From Paraglomus occultum (lineage: Eukaryota; Glomeromycota; Glomeromycetes; Paraglomerales; Paraglomeraceae), in NCBI GenBank assembly GCA_910592205.1, contig CAJVPJ010000964.1, positions 1 through 14,016 on the forward strand: 14,016 nucleotides of DNA, given 5' to 3'. Position 1 is the stretch's first letter, and every line of letters begins with the position of its first letter. The notes below the pieces were generated by a model. The model saw nothing but the letters and a program-made list of their open reading frames with translations. It was not told the DNA's origin and ran no database searches. Positions 1 through 8,888 of the stretch are shown here, in pieces. The position numbers and the translations under genes were made by a program.

Positions 1-2
1 AC

Positions 3-656
3 TCCCTGGTCGGTGAACACGCCTACATTAAAGATTTAATTGGCTCTCCCAACCAAACAATTGCCGACCGTAACAATACCATGTCCGTACACGAATTTTC
101 GATCGAAAATCATCCAAATGGTCCATTGTCGATTTTTTAAAGAAAAATAAAGAGGAAACGTTCAAAAAGCGAATAGAAGCAAAAATAGACTTTGTTCTGG
201 AGTTAAAACATTATGAGTTTGAACTGCTGCTATGTAAAGTAAGTGGTCCCCCGTATGCTAAAAATTATAATCGTTTCCACAAAGACAGACAAAAGTTTCA
301 AAAGACAATGCGATATGCTTTGAATTTTATTGCGATGAAAAGTAGATATGGTGATGTTGAGATCTTTCAAACCTGCACTGTCTTTAACTATTTTGTTTTA
401 ATAGAGTTGTATATGTGAGTCTGCTCAAATTTGTTATAATTTGATGCAATCAGCAAGCATCGCATCAGATGGCAGTTATGCAGACAGTGAATCAGAACCT
501 GTCTCATCACCAAAGTTCTTTGACAACATTGATGCCTGTGACACCAGAAAAATAAGAAGTAGAGCTGGAAACAAGTCTACATACAATACCACTTTCTTGA
601 TTTGTTACAATTATCAGCATTTGACACAATCGTATGATCATGTGATCTCTTATTGA
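3..656 (+). pseudogene. 3' part of a Glomeromycotina-type multigene-family protein, broken and cut by the window edge
   Basis: Three coding pieces lie in different frames. Frame 3 runs from base 3 to a TAA at 138-140 (SLVGEHAYIKDLIGSP...). Frame 2 runs from about base 101 to a TGA at 416-418 and includes FELLLCKVSGPPYAKNYNRF and FQTCTVFNYF. The last piece, about 415-656, includes SAQICYNLMQSASIA followed by an acidic, Ser-rich tail (SDGSYADSESEPVSSP). The last piece sits just after a good 3' splice site (TTTTAATAG, ending at 403), but no matching donor is visible upstream, so part of the gene seems to be deleted. The order of motifs recalls a large unnamed family of Rhizophagus proteins; that match is from memory. 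I can assign no function. The gene's 5' part would lie to the left of the window. At least one frameshift (about 100-130) makes it a pseudogene. I am confident it is gene-derived and less so of the family. Confidence 0.6.
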
Positions 657-724
657 GATTTCGTGTCCTTTATTAGGCGCAACTAAGGTGGACCTCTAAA
701 GCTGCTTGTGATCTCTTATTGAGA
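641..724. repeat. 18-bp perfect direct repeat, 66 bases apart
   Basis: TGTGATCTCTTATTGAGA occurs at 641-658 and again, identical, at 707-724. The first copy contains the stop codon of the left-edge pseudogene (654-656). The 48 bases between the copies show no coding sense. It could be the footprint of a small insertion or a local duplication. Confidence 0.7.
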
Positions 725-1620
725 ATGTGGTGTATCGAATTTAAGTCTTACGCAAATAGTTGAATGTTGGTGAGATTAGCTGTAGCGTAGAAACAAATAA
801 AGAAACAGGTTCAATATTCAAATAACTCGACATAAAGACGAAGATAAATATTATTATTAAATACCAAACAATTTTCAAGAGTAACAAAGGACGTGATGTA
901 TGCCACAAAACGGCCGAAGCCTTGCAACACGGCAATAGAAGAACTTCAAATCAAATACTCGGAGTTTTAATCGCCCTACACTTAGCTGAATGACTACGTA
1001 CACTGAGACATTTTTGGGCTTGAGAACAATCTCGTTGAGTCCTTTTTCCATCTGTATCTCAAAAAAAAAATTAAGCGAGCAGGTTGTATTTCTTTGAAGC
1101 AAGCTTGTATTTGCAAATCGAAAAGAAATATTGTAAAGTGTAAATGCTAACATGTCTATTCTGATGGATTTTTTTTCTTTAAAATTTATTGTTTAGTCAA
1201 GCACGTGATGTAATTGAAAAACAACATAATTCTGTAAGCTAAATCAATTGGTACAATATGGTATGTCTATCATAAAACTCCTCAACGAGAAAAGTTCTTA
1301 TCGCGCTCCAAACGATTCTTTCATCTAAATTGGACAACATTACAGTAACTACATTAATAAAATAATTTAACAATGAAAATACTTTTAAAGTAATAAAAGA
1401 ACAAAACTACACCACCTACTCTCTCCTTGGCTCAGTCTCTGAAATCCAAGAAAAAAATACAAAGAAGGCACTGTACAAAAGTTGGCAAGTAGTACAGATT
1501 TCGAAAAATTTTAAAATGCTGAAGCAATTATGCTGTACGGTACCAAAAACGTATTGATAATCGACGACGTACAGTAGTAGGACCGATGTGAAGTGAAGGT
1601 TGTCAAATTTTTACTTTAGT
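725..1620. other. intergenic region without a convincing gene
   Basis: This is AT-rich sequence between the left pseudogene and the monooxygenase. Two overlapping - strand open frames (875-1153 and 741-935) have no start context or recognisable domain. A poly(A) run lies at 1062-1071 and a CACGTG box at 1203-1208. No clear TATA box precedes the monooxygenase start, so its promoter cannot be placed more exactly than the last few hundred bases. Confidence 0.5.
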
Positions 1621-3522
1621 ATGTCAGAAAGCATAGCAGACTATTATACATTCCCCTATAAAATACAAAAAGTATGCGTTATAGGTGCTGGCGTTGCTGG
1701 CTTGGTAACGGCTAAAGTCCTGATGGATATTGGGTTGAATGTGACTGTTTACGAGAGAGGGGAGCAACCTGGAGGAATATGGTAAGATTGCATGTAAATG
1801 ATTCGCGACTTTGTTTCTGCTATCAACTAGAATACTGTAGGATCATGTAACAGGGTATACTCTGAGGATACTGGACCAGTGCCCTTATTTCCGAGCACAG
1901 ATCCAATGATATCCGATCCTCCCGAGGAGATACCAGACACCGAATCATCTTGTTCTTCCACCTCTCATAATATCCGTAATGTGTCTCCTATCTATGCCGG
2001 CCTCCACACTAATATACCAACGCCAATGATGACATATTTCAATACGCCATATCCACCGAATACGCCTCTATTCCCTAATCACAAAGTCGTACTATCGTAT
2101 CTGAAATCCTTCGTTAAGGAACATAAACTGAATGACGTTATTTCTTATAACGTGAACGTGACGAGAGTTATCGAAAGCGAGAATGGATGGAAGGTTATTA
2201 CGAAGAAATTGAAGAGGACGGGAAATGAACAAATACAGAACGATAAGCAAAAAATAGATCTTGTTGAGAATAACGTGGAGATGGAGAAAATTGGCGAAGA
2301 TCGAGAGCCAGTTCCCGATTATAATCGAAAAGACATTGGAGCACATGACAGTGATGCCGCAAAATATGTGGCTGAATGGAGGGAGGAACAATTTGATGCA
2401 GTAGTGGTCTGTACTGGTCACTACAATGTGCCATATATTCCAGAAATCGACGGTTTGAAAGAGTGGGCAAATACATGGCCTGAACGTATACTGCATTCTA
2501 AACAATACCGCCGGCCCGATTTATTTGAAGATCAGGTAAATTGATTGTATAGGCCTACCCTGTTGTTGTCTTATCATCAACTAATAATATTTTTGTAAAG
2601 CCAACATTAGTGATAGGATGTGCGGCATCAGGATCAGATATCTCGCGCGAACTCGCTTCGACTTTTAAATCACCAATATACCTTTCCGTACGCCGTATCA
2701 TTTCAATAACAAGCATCGCCGAGTCGGTTATTGTCAAACCTATCGTGAAGAGGCTTATTGTATCTTATTCGGACAATGCCAACGCTTATAACGATGACAG
2801 CTACTGCGTTCACGAAAAAAAGAGCGTTCCTTACGGCCAAGTCGAATTTATAGATGGCACAGTTATAAACGTGCATAGGATTATTTTTGCAACGGGTTTT
2901 ATGTATTCGTATCCTTTCTTACATGGTATTGAGATTGGAAAGCATGGAGATGTTAGTAAGGAGAGAATATTAGTAACAAGTGGAAAAAGAGTTTATAACC
3001 TGTACAAACAGGTGTTTTATATACCCAATCCGACAGTAAGTTGAAATCACGGACTTTGTCTTAATCTTTGGTATTCCGTTTTTTTTATATTCCGTATCTT
3101 GTCTCATTCTAACCTTCTTTTGTCGCTCCCTCCATGCAAACTTTCTTTATCTTTTTATTTAATCAATACTTTAGCTGGCGTTCGTAGCCCTTCCATTAAA
3201 GATATCTCCGCCCGCCCTGAGCCAGACGCAAGCTCTTTTGATCTCGCACGTCTATGCATCCCGTATCCAACTCCCGTTTCTCACTTCCATGCGTAAAGAA
3301 TATAATTCGACTTCCATTGATGCAATGTTCACAACTCCTAGAGACTATCATGAATTCGGAGCTGTCAAAGCAAGCCAGTATATCAGAGAAATACTTGAAT
3401 TGGTCAACAGTTGTAAGGATGAAGAAGCTGGTGAGAAGAAGGAAATATTAGTATTTGAGAATTGGAGAGAAGATCTGCATCTTGCTGCTAGGGAGCTCAG
3501 AGCTAAAGAACTTGGATATTGA
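1621..3522 (+). CDS. flavin-containing monooxygenase (FMO), four exons
   Basis: FAD- and NADPH-dependent enzyme of the fungal FMO group, which adds one oxygen atom to soft nucleophiles (S, N). Its substrate cannot be told from sequence. Exons: 1621-1781, 1854-2535, 2601-3035, 3175-3522; introns of 72, 65 and 139 bases, all GT-AG. The spliced product is 541 residues. The FAD Rossmann motif GAGVAGL is at residues 22-28 and the NADPH motif GCAASG at 287-292. FATGF is at 377-381, and NPTLAFVAL spans the exon 3/4 junction. Joins are supported because family motifs run across them (PGGIW|VYSEDTGPVP; IPNPT|LAFVAL). I start at ATG 1621; the codon at 1600 is TTG. Oddities: the FMO signature FxGxxxHxxxY reads WPERILHSKQY (262-272), keeping only His and Tyr, and a charged insert of about 60 residues precedes it. 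The frame is open throughout, so the gene is probably functional. Confidence 0.93.
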
Positions 3523-3617
3523 AGAACAGTGATGGAGCGTTAACTTGGCATTTCATATGACAAGACGATTTTCCCTAAAATTATACTCCAATTGATGGAA
3601 CAGTCAGCTGATGCGTA

Positions 3618-3623
3618 AATAAA
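3618..3623 (+). terminator. poly(A) signal of the monooxygenase gene
   Basis: AATAAA lies 95 bases after the TGA of the monooxygenase, the usual place for a fungal 3' UTR signal. No better hexamer is nearer. Confidence 0.5.
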
Positions 3624-3894
3624 GGGATTAGTATGAATAGACAGATTAGAAATTATTTATTGGCTTAGTAGTTGGTAGAACCGTTATTAACTTCATGAGC
3701 AGACTCATTTCACTGTAAATTATCAAAGATATTGTTGGACAAAATGAACATTCTCAACTATTTATTTCACCTTAATATTAGTGTTAATCTACACGAATTA
3801 TCTCGGCAATAAACGAAGTCCATAAACAAGAAATCCTAGTCACGACGCCAATTAGCAGTAAAAGAGCGACTATCTCCCATATTCCGTCACGCGT
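3624..3894. other. convergent intergenic stretch
   Basis: It lies between the 3' end of the monooxygenase and the end of the - strand candidate. It holds the hexamer TTTATT (3761-3766), an AATAAA for - strand transcripts. A - strand frame about 3894-3790 has a hydrophobic stretch (IVALLLLIGVV) in the same frame as the second exon of the small candidate, separated from it by the TAA at 3897-3895. Confidence 0.35.
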
Positions 3895-4339
3895 TTATTT
3901 CCTTTTCAAGTTGTATCGATTTTTTCGTGGGTAGAACTGCTAAATCGTCTGTTAAGTCACATAGAAATCATAAAAAATTTTGATCAATTTTTATTGGTTA
4001 ATTACAAAATTGACGTGTATAATTAGATTTTAGTGACCTTATTAAGCGAATGCGACTAGAATCCGGAGTACGATGTATATTTTGTTTTCACCGTTCCACC
4101 AATAATGATGCGGTTAATCTTCACAAACATTTAGCCTGATAATTGAGAAGATAATAATAATATGTTCAAAGTAAATGTTGAACTCAAAAGATTATCAATA
4201 TTCTGTACAGAAAGTCACTTACAATTGAGATTTTAATTCCGTATGCACTCCATCGGTTGTGAAGCAAATAAACTGAGATTACACATATTAATATGAAGTA
4301 GGTACAGGCAACCTGGCATAGCAGTTTTTCTTCATCCAT
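3895..4339 (-). CDS. candidate small single-pass membrane protein, two exons
   Basis: Unrecognised. On the - strand an ATG at 4339 opens a 39-codon exon (4339-4223): MDEEKLLCQV followed by a hydrophobic stretch ACTYFILICVISVYLL (residues 11-26), then HNRWSAYGIKISI. It ends exactly at a consensus donor GTAAGT (4222-4217). The best acceptor I see, TTTAG ending at 3940, gives a second exon 3939-3895 in phase (QFYPRKNRYNLKRK, stop). That makes about 53 residues: acidic N terminus, one membrane helix, very basic C terminus. A nearer acceptor (ATCAG, about 4139) would end after four codons (AKCL). The 283-base intron is longer than others in the window, which weakens the model. A possible poly(A) signal lies at 3766-3761. 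It is convergent with the monooxygenase and divergent from the GTPase. Transcript evidence would settle it. Confidence 0.35.
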
Positions 4340-5130
4340 ACATTTATCTTAATAGTCGGATAAACAGTTTACGCCGTTTCGTTTATTAGTTCAGGCTTCT
4401 TGTTTATACGTTCTCGAGTACCATCTAGCGTTTAGAGTAATGTCTAGCCGTAAGCCATAACCGCTGTTATCTCGGTGATTTGTCTGCATACATAAGGTTA
4501 ACAAAGTTTGAATTTTATCGTTCAACACAAGGGATACAGTAAACTCTAATTTCGATACAAAGACGAACAATTTTTGCCATTGTTGTGGTAAACCAAGAAC
4601 TGATCTAAAAAGTCGGGCGATTACGTATTTAATGCGATTGTCTTAACAAAAGCGTAGACAAGGTTTTGTACCTTTACAATAATGTTGTACGAGATTACGT
4701 AAATTACGTAAATCACTAACATTACTCGAGTTAAAGCTTATCAATATTTATCAAACCATAGACGACTGATTAATACGCTTTAACAACCAGTTGATATCGT
4801 AAAAATTTACTTACCATCTTTCATGATATAGTTTTGATTACAGTGTAACACACAATGCAACGTCAACAATGAATTTGGTTACACTACGCCTAATTTCAAG
4901 ACAGGACAATCGCACAAAACAAAAAAAAAAAGCATTCAAAAACTAATCTGGAAATGATATACAATACTTAAAAAATCGCCACTATTCTCGAGAATTCCGA
5001 CTGATTTGTGAATCTTGATGCATCAATGACTGTAGTCTTTGTTCAACAGACAAACGACAAGATGCGGTGTAACAGAAACAACTATCTCCGAGTTGGAAAT
5101 TCTTGTCAACCGGTGATATCCGCATTATCA
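4340..5130. promoter_or_regulatory. divergent intergenic region between the small - strand candidate and the GTPase gene
   Basis: No convincing exon is seen here apart from an isolated - strand ATG with a nearby GTAAG (4824-4810). The block contains two TTACGTAA octamers and an A-tract at 4920-4931. If both flanking genes are real it is a shared promoter region of about 840 bases. Confidence 0.3.
4695..4711. promoter_or_regulatory. two adjacent TTACGTAA palindromes (bZIP-type sites)
   Basis: TTACGTAA at 4695-4702 and 4704-4711 are separated by one A. The octamer is a typical target of fungal bZIP factors of the Yap/AP-1 class, from general knowledge. It lies about 356 bases upstream of the - strand candidate start and 473 upstream of the GTPase start. 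Which gene it would serve, if any, is unknown. Confidence 0.35.
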
Positions 5131-5137
5131 ATATAAA
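5131..5137 (+). promoter_or_regulatory. TATA box candidate of the GTPase gene
   Basis: ATATAAA lies 47 bases before the ATG at 5184, leaving room for a very short 5' UTR. No other TATA-like element is near. Confidence 0.4.
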
Positions 5138-5183
5138 TTCGCAATGTTGAGGCGCTTTGCAATCAAACCATCTTCGTTTTTGT

Positions 5184-6507
5184 ATGGCTACAAGCAAAAT
5201 GTCTGGAAAAGTAAGTATACGTTTTACTTTATATTATTCAACGAAAACTTTAAACTCATATTTAAACATTCTATTAGTCATCGCAGCGTTGTATTCTTGC
5301 CATTGGACAAACGGGACTGGGAAAAAGCTTCACTGCGACTGTTTTTGAAGCTCAGGGAGTAAAAGTCGGACATACCAGCACATCTGAAACTCAATCGGTT
5401 ACGGTTTATAAAATTAAAGACGGCATCTACATTGATACCCCTGGATTCGATGATTCTGACATGAATAAACACGACGACGACACTGCGCGCTCGATTATTC
5501 ATATAATGGTAGAAGCAAAAATTCCTCATATAACAACAATCTTGTGGTTTGTAACGCCTCAAGTCAGAGCTTTATCCTCGTTCCAGCGTCAAGCGCAATT
5601 TATAGAAACTATAGCAGAGAATTTTGACAAAAATGTGTGGAATAACGCCATTATAGTCACTAAAGGGTTACAAGTTGAAGAAGGCGCCCGTGAAGCGGCC
5701 AGAAAAGTAGCGCAAAAAAAACATAACACTGCTGAGGATTTGCTTTCAGGCGTCGGCGAATGTAATATCCAATTGTTCGAAAAGTTAGACGGAAGAAATA
5801 AAGCAACATACGGTAGATTGACTAGCGATACTTTAAAAGAACTGAGTATTTTTAAAGAGACGGAACTAGGACAAATCCGCGAAATGTATGAATCTCTGAT
5901 GAAGGACCATATCCAACATCCTATTCCTCTTAAGCTAAATCCAGTCAAATGTTCGAATTGTCTCGAAATAGCTGATCCAAGGTTTGCGGGTCCTCGTTGT
6001 CATAAGATTTGCAAAGTTCATCCAAATACAGGTTGGAGCCATCGCGGTCAATTTAACTATCAACATATCGCGGGAAAGGTTCACCGTCATTCCAGCTATT
6101 TTCATAACGCCACTACGGAAGAAGTGATGGATAACAGTGCTTGGGCATGGACTGGTCGCATCGTTACTTTAGGAATAGCAGATTTTAACAAATCTCGATT
6201 AGTACCCGGATATTGGAATTGCTGTCGAAATGAGGATCCCAATTCATCTGGATGTGCGACATATTACGCTTGTTGCAACCAAGACTTGTCAGCGACAGGA
6301 TGCATGAAGTATTATTCCGAATGCAAACATTATGATAATGTAGCTCCTTGCTATGAAACGTGTAAGAAATGTAACAGAGAATCCAAGCAAGATGGTTGCA
6401 CTAATAGATGCAAATATTGTGAAACATACGATCCGAGTAATGTAGACGGATGTCAGAGAGTGGGCCATGATGGTGTCGAACATAACTTCCCGACGAACGT
6501 TAGTTAG
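5184..6507 (+). CDS. AIG1-like P-loop GTPase with C-terminal Cys-rich repeats, two exons
   Basis: Exons 5184-5210 (MATSKMSGK) and 5278-6507; intron of 67 bases, GTAAGT...ATTAG, phase 0. The product is 418 residues. Walker A GQTGLGKS is at 19-26, followed by a G2-like HTSTS, G3 DTPGFDD at 62-68 and a G4-like VTKG near 136-139. This order fits the AIG1/IAN-type G domain, which binds GTP and is often linked to immunity or stress; the role here is unknown. A helical linker follows. From residue 233 the chain is Cys/His-rich: CSNC, CHKIC, then from 321 to about 401 five repeats of 15-18 residues shaped CC or CxxC, x(6-8), GC or PC, ending with two His residues. These could bind zinc; that is inference. 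Splicing is required, because the second exon alone has no start before the P-loop. An AATAAA follows 55 bases after the stop. Confidence 0.88.
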
Positions 6508-6562
6508 AAAAGAGTAGTTAACCTAAATACAGAGCAATGCATAAATGTTAACTTGCAAATTT

Positions 6563-6568
6563 AATAAA
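6563..6568 (+). terminator. poly(A) signal of the GTPase gene
   Basis: AATAAA lies 55 bases after the GTPase stop codon and is followed by an A-rich run (6580-6587). Confidence 0.55.
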
Positions 6569-6785
6569 TTTGGTTTTAAAAAAAAGGCTAGTGTTGTTGT
6601 TCGAAAAGCCACGGCACAAATCAAGCGCTAGATTCCAATTTTAATCTGTGAGCGGTCGCACTTATACATGCTAATTTAACGGCTTATAATTGACATTATT
6701 AAAATCAACTCCTCTAAAAAACCACTATAATATCTCTGTAGTCAACACACAATGTGTGGATGAGTACACATGCTTGCATCTTAAT

Positions 6786-6905
6786 AACTTTTGTTTACTA
6801 GAGCTTTGTATGTGAGTTCCGCTCAAATTTGGTTTAATTTGATGCAACCAGCAAGCACCGCAATGTAGCACGGAATGCTCGATGCCCTGATCAAGGAAAT
6901 TTGTT
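6786..6905 (+). pseudogene. short second copy of the terminal exon of the left-edge family
   Basis: Bases 6786-6863 align with 387-466 at roughly 85% over the best 65 bases (my eye alignment). The shared part begins in a T-rich run before a 3' splice site (TTTACTAG here, TTTTAATAG there). In this copy the exon reads ALYVSSAQIWFNLMQPASTA, then hits TAG at 6867-6869; the same frame continues HGMLDALIKEIC to a TAA at 6909-6911. It is therefore an exon remnant and not a gene. It lies about 280 bases downstream of the GTPase. No upstream exons of the family are seen near it, so it was either copied as a fragment or is the survivor of a larger decayed copy. Confidence 0.5.
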
Positions 6906-8021
6906 CATAAGCCTATCATGAATTATATTAACTTGCGTCAAATGCTAATTCTATTTCAAGCAAATTTTTTTGTCAAAATCCTGTTGAGACTCGTCATTAC
7001 AATTAGAGTACAATAAAAATAAGAATTACACATAAAAAGAACGTTATCACAAAACCTAAATACAGTATAATTTATTTAGAAGACTGTCGAGAACGCCCTA
7101 ACATTAAGGCAATAAATCTTACGTGGTACAACGGTCATAAGTATCCGAGCGGTCCTAATTCGGATACGAACGAGGAAACCTTTTTGTGCATAGTATATAA
7201 TAAGCCCGCCCGGTTATCTGTAAATTTTAGCTAACGTCTATGTAGAAATGTTAGAAATATATAAAATATATATCAGACCATATCAAATTGCGTATCACTT
7301 ATTGAGAACATAAACCATACGTTTCTAAGCGATTTGCATAATCTTTCCAAATTCGTGGTTATACGTTTCTTTCCGAATTGAAAAAAAAACCCTGTTACTA
7401 TACAGCAGAACTCACATAGTATTTCGGACGACAGTTGCATGAACACATTCTGATAACACAAAAGAACAAGTAAAAAGCTTTTCACGAAATTTTTGTTGAA
7501 AGTGTCAAGGAATTTTTGTATCAAAAGTTGCATATTAATATGTGTATAGAGATAAACCATTTTATGTTTGAAAAATTTGCTAGAAACATTTGATCGCGCT
7601 GAAAATTTAAGATAAACAGACTTTATTATACACTATTCACATGGAAATTTTTAAAAGACTGTTTCTGCATTCGTATCACGAACTAAGGTCTTATGACCGT
7701 TACTGTATATCTCAAATTGTACGTTTAGTAATTATTATCAACTTTATTTTGGTAGAAATTTGCAATTAACTCAACGGGATAAAAAAGTTTAATTAACGTT
7801 GTCCAAGTGAAAATATACGGTGTAATGTCATTTGATTGATAAAATGTCTGACAGCTGCTAAGTTGATTTTGTCTTGTTCTTCGAAGATTTCTTCACTTCC
7901 TTAACGAAATGTTTTTCATAACCACGTAAAGTTGCTTCCAATTTTGTTCATTTGGTTGTCAATTCCTTATCCGTTTAGCAGAATAATCATTTTACTCGAT
8001 TGGACTACATTGTTCTGTATA
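6906..8021. other. AT-rich intergenic stretch up to the transposon
   Basis: No coding sense was found. The longest frame (7273-7560, - strand) is Phe/Leu-rich and overlaps an A-run (7381-7389), with no recognisable motif. The one structured item is an 8-bp perfect inverted repeat at 7141-7167. Confidence 0.45.
7141..7167. repeat. 8-bp perfect inverted repeat with 11-base loop
   Basis: GTATCCGA (7141-7148) pairs with TCGGATAC (7160-7167). It sits in a GC-richer patch within AT-rich DNA. The arm resembles a tRNA D-arm (CCGAGCGGTC), but no B box or acceptor stem is present. Confidence 0.4.
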
Positions 8022-8045
8022 CAGTCAAACCTCGTTATACCGATA
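8022..8045 (+). repeat. left terminal inverted repeat of the pogo-like element
   Basis: Twenty-four bases starting CAGTCAAACC, the exact reverse complement of 8865-8888. It is preceded by TA. Confidence 0.9.
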
Positions 8046-8200
8046 TTTTCGTCCCGCCAAAAATTTATCGGTAAAGCGGGGTATCGGTAAATCGGGGGGT
8101 TTTTTTTCTACCGATAATATATGATTGATACGCAAAATATCGCTTATCAGGTCAGGGGTGTTGGACGAAGGTGTCAAGCTTTATTGTTTATTTGCATGGA

Positions 8201-8690
8201 CTAATAGTTGTAAATAAAACTATCAATAGACGTTTGCTTTTTCTTTGAAATAGAGTGAGTCAACAAATCACTTCTTAAACTCCGAATTTTTGAAAGAGCA
8301 TCCAGTCCAGAATGGCGAAAGATCCTGACTATAAACGAATGAGATATGTAAGATATGCGGATGACTTCTTAATTGGTGTCCTACCCTTTGGATTACGGCG
8401 ACTAAAGAGGAGAGGGAGTACGCGGCCATAATGGCAGCCGTATGAAATGAATCTGAACCAACATTTCCCCTTAATAGTTACCCTATTTTTCCTAATCCCG
8501 TATTGATATCCAACATCAATTTGGTTTGGAGTAGGAGTAAAGTGCATATTTCTTTCTTCTGTGCATGAATTAATACAACTCGTTGTCTCTTCGCTAAAGA
8601 CTTACTATTCTTGAGTTTTGCGAGTTTTGTGTTAAGATTAAGCTGTGACGTTTTTGCAGATGAAATCAAAATGCTTGATATCATTCCCAA
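8201..8690 (-). pseudogene. remnant of a CENP-B/pogo-type transposase (N and C termini only)
   Basis: Read on the - strand, about 8690-8541 gives LAKRQRVVLIHAQKKEIC, which matches the start of the CENP-B-type helix-turn-helix DNA-binding region of pogo/Tigger transposases (KRxRxxLTxxQKxEIC). A second frame (about 8538-8473) continues with NQIDVGYQYGIRKNRVT, the recognition-helix part (ELAxxYGIxKSTVS), so one frameshift lies near 8540. At 8302-8201 a third piece, ALSKIRSL...KKKQTSIDSF, then stop, matches the usual C-terminal tail of these transposases (KQTSIDxFF). The roughly 300-residue catalytic core is absent. The bases between the two ends do not read as transposase on this strand. Family assignment is from memory of motif shapes. 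Confidence 0.65.
8303..8380 (+). pseudogene. fragment of a group II intron-type reverse transcriptase inside the transposon
   Basis: On the + strand, 8303-8380 reads QSRMAKDPDY followed directly by KRMRYVRYADDFLIGV. The YADD box with the preceding (K)RxxYVRY and following FLIG is the catalytic signature of group II intron and mitochondrial-type reverse transcriptases, where two Asp residues bind the metal ions. The fragment begins next to the point where the transposase C-terminal piece ends (8302), on the other strand. After LIGV the frame loses sense; another frame at about 8392-8440 reads ITATKEEREYAAIMAAV, which could be the following helix after a small indel. It is far too short to be active. 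The match is strong in motif but short in length. Confidence 0.55.
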
Positions 8691-8864
8691 TTTAGTAAAT
8701 GTTACACAATTATCGGTAGAGCGGGGTGTGATTTAATAGTAAATGTATCGGTATAAGGTTATAGCGGGGTTTATTATAATTTATCGGTATAACGGGTAAA
8801 AATTTCTATCTGAATTTTAGGGCGGCGTTTTTCATCGTTATAAAGAGGTTATCGGTATAACGGG

Positions 8865-8888
8865 TATCGGTATAACGAGGTTTGACTG
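8865..8888 (-). repeat. right terminal inverted repeat of the pogo-like element
   Basis: Ends GGTTTGACTG, followed by TA. It matches the left repeat at all 24 positions. Confidence 0.9.

Larger units (their letters stand above)
8022..8888. mobile_element. pogo/Tigger-like DNA transposon, internally deleted (867 bp)
   Basis: Both ends begin CAGTCAAACCTCG; the terminal inverted repeats are identical for 24 bases (8022-8045 and 8865-8888). TA flanks both sides (8020-8021 and 8889-8890), the target duplication of the Tc1/mariner-pogo superfamily. Subterminal regions hold several copies of a motif of the form TATCGGTA, x, x, GCGGGG or ACGGG in both halves (8066-8099, 8711-8726, 8746-8769, 8782-8796, 8851-8864), possible transposase binding sites. 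Inside, the - strand keeps a CENP-B-like N terminus and a C-terminal tail of a transposase; the catalytic middle (DDE/D region) is missing, so the element is non-autonomous. The perfect terminal repeats suggest fairly recent movement. Confidence 0.88.

Noticed and set aside
741-1153. Two overlapping - strand open frames (64 and 92 codons), one with hydrophobic stretches
   Set aside because: No recognisable domain, no clear start context; one starts at a non-ATG codon and the hydrophobic stretch comes from T-rich DNA.
2092-2505. 137-codon open frame on - opposite monooxygenase exon 2
   Set aside because: It is the antisense shadow of a well-supported exon with family motifs.
3790-3894. Hydrophobic - strand frame (IVALLLLIGVV) after the small membrane protein candidate
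   Set aside because: No start codon and separated by an in-frame TAA; could be read-through of a decayed gene, but unsupported.
4815-4824. Mini first exon on - (ATGAAAGATG before GTAAG)
   Set aside because: Ten bases only; no downstream exon could be tied to it in phase.
4982-5197. 71-codon - strand frame over the GTPase start
   Set aside because: Overlaps promoter and first exon; no motif or start context.
5589-5948. 119-codon open frame on - inside the GTPase gene
   Set aside because: Antisense shadow of the GTPase coding exon; no motifs.
7130-7215. Possible tRNA (CCGAGCGGTC resembles a D-arm)
   Set aside because: No B box (GGTTCGANNCC), no acceptor stem, no anticodon arm could be placed.
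7273-7560. 95-codon - strand frame
   Set aside because: Phe/Leu-rich product of AT-rich DNA with an A-run inside; no family resemblance.
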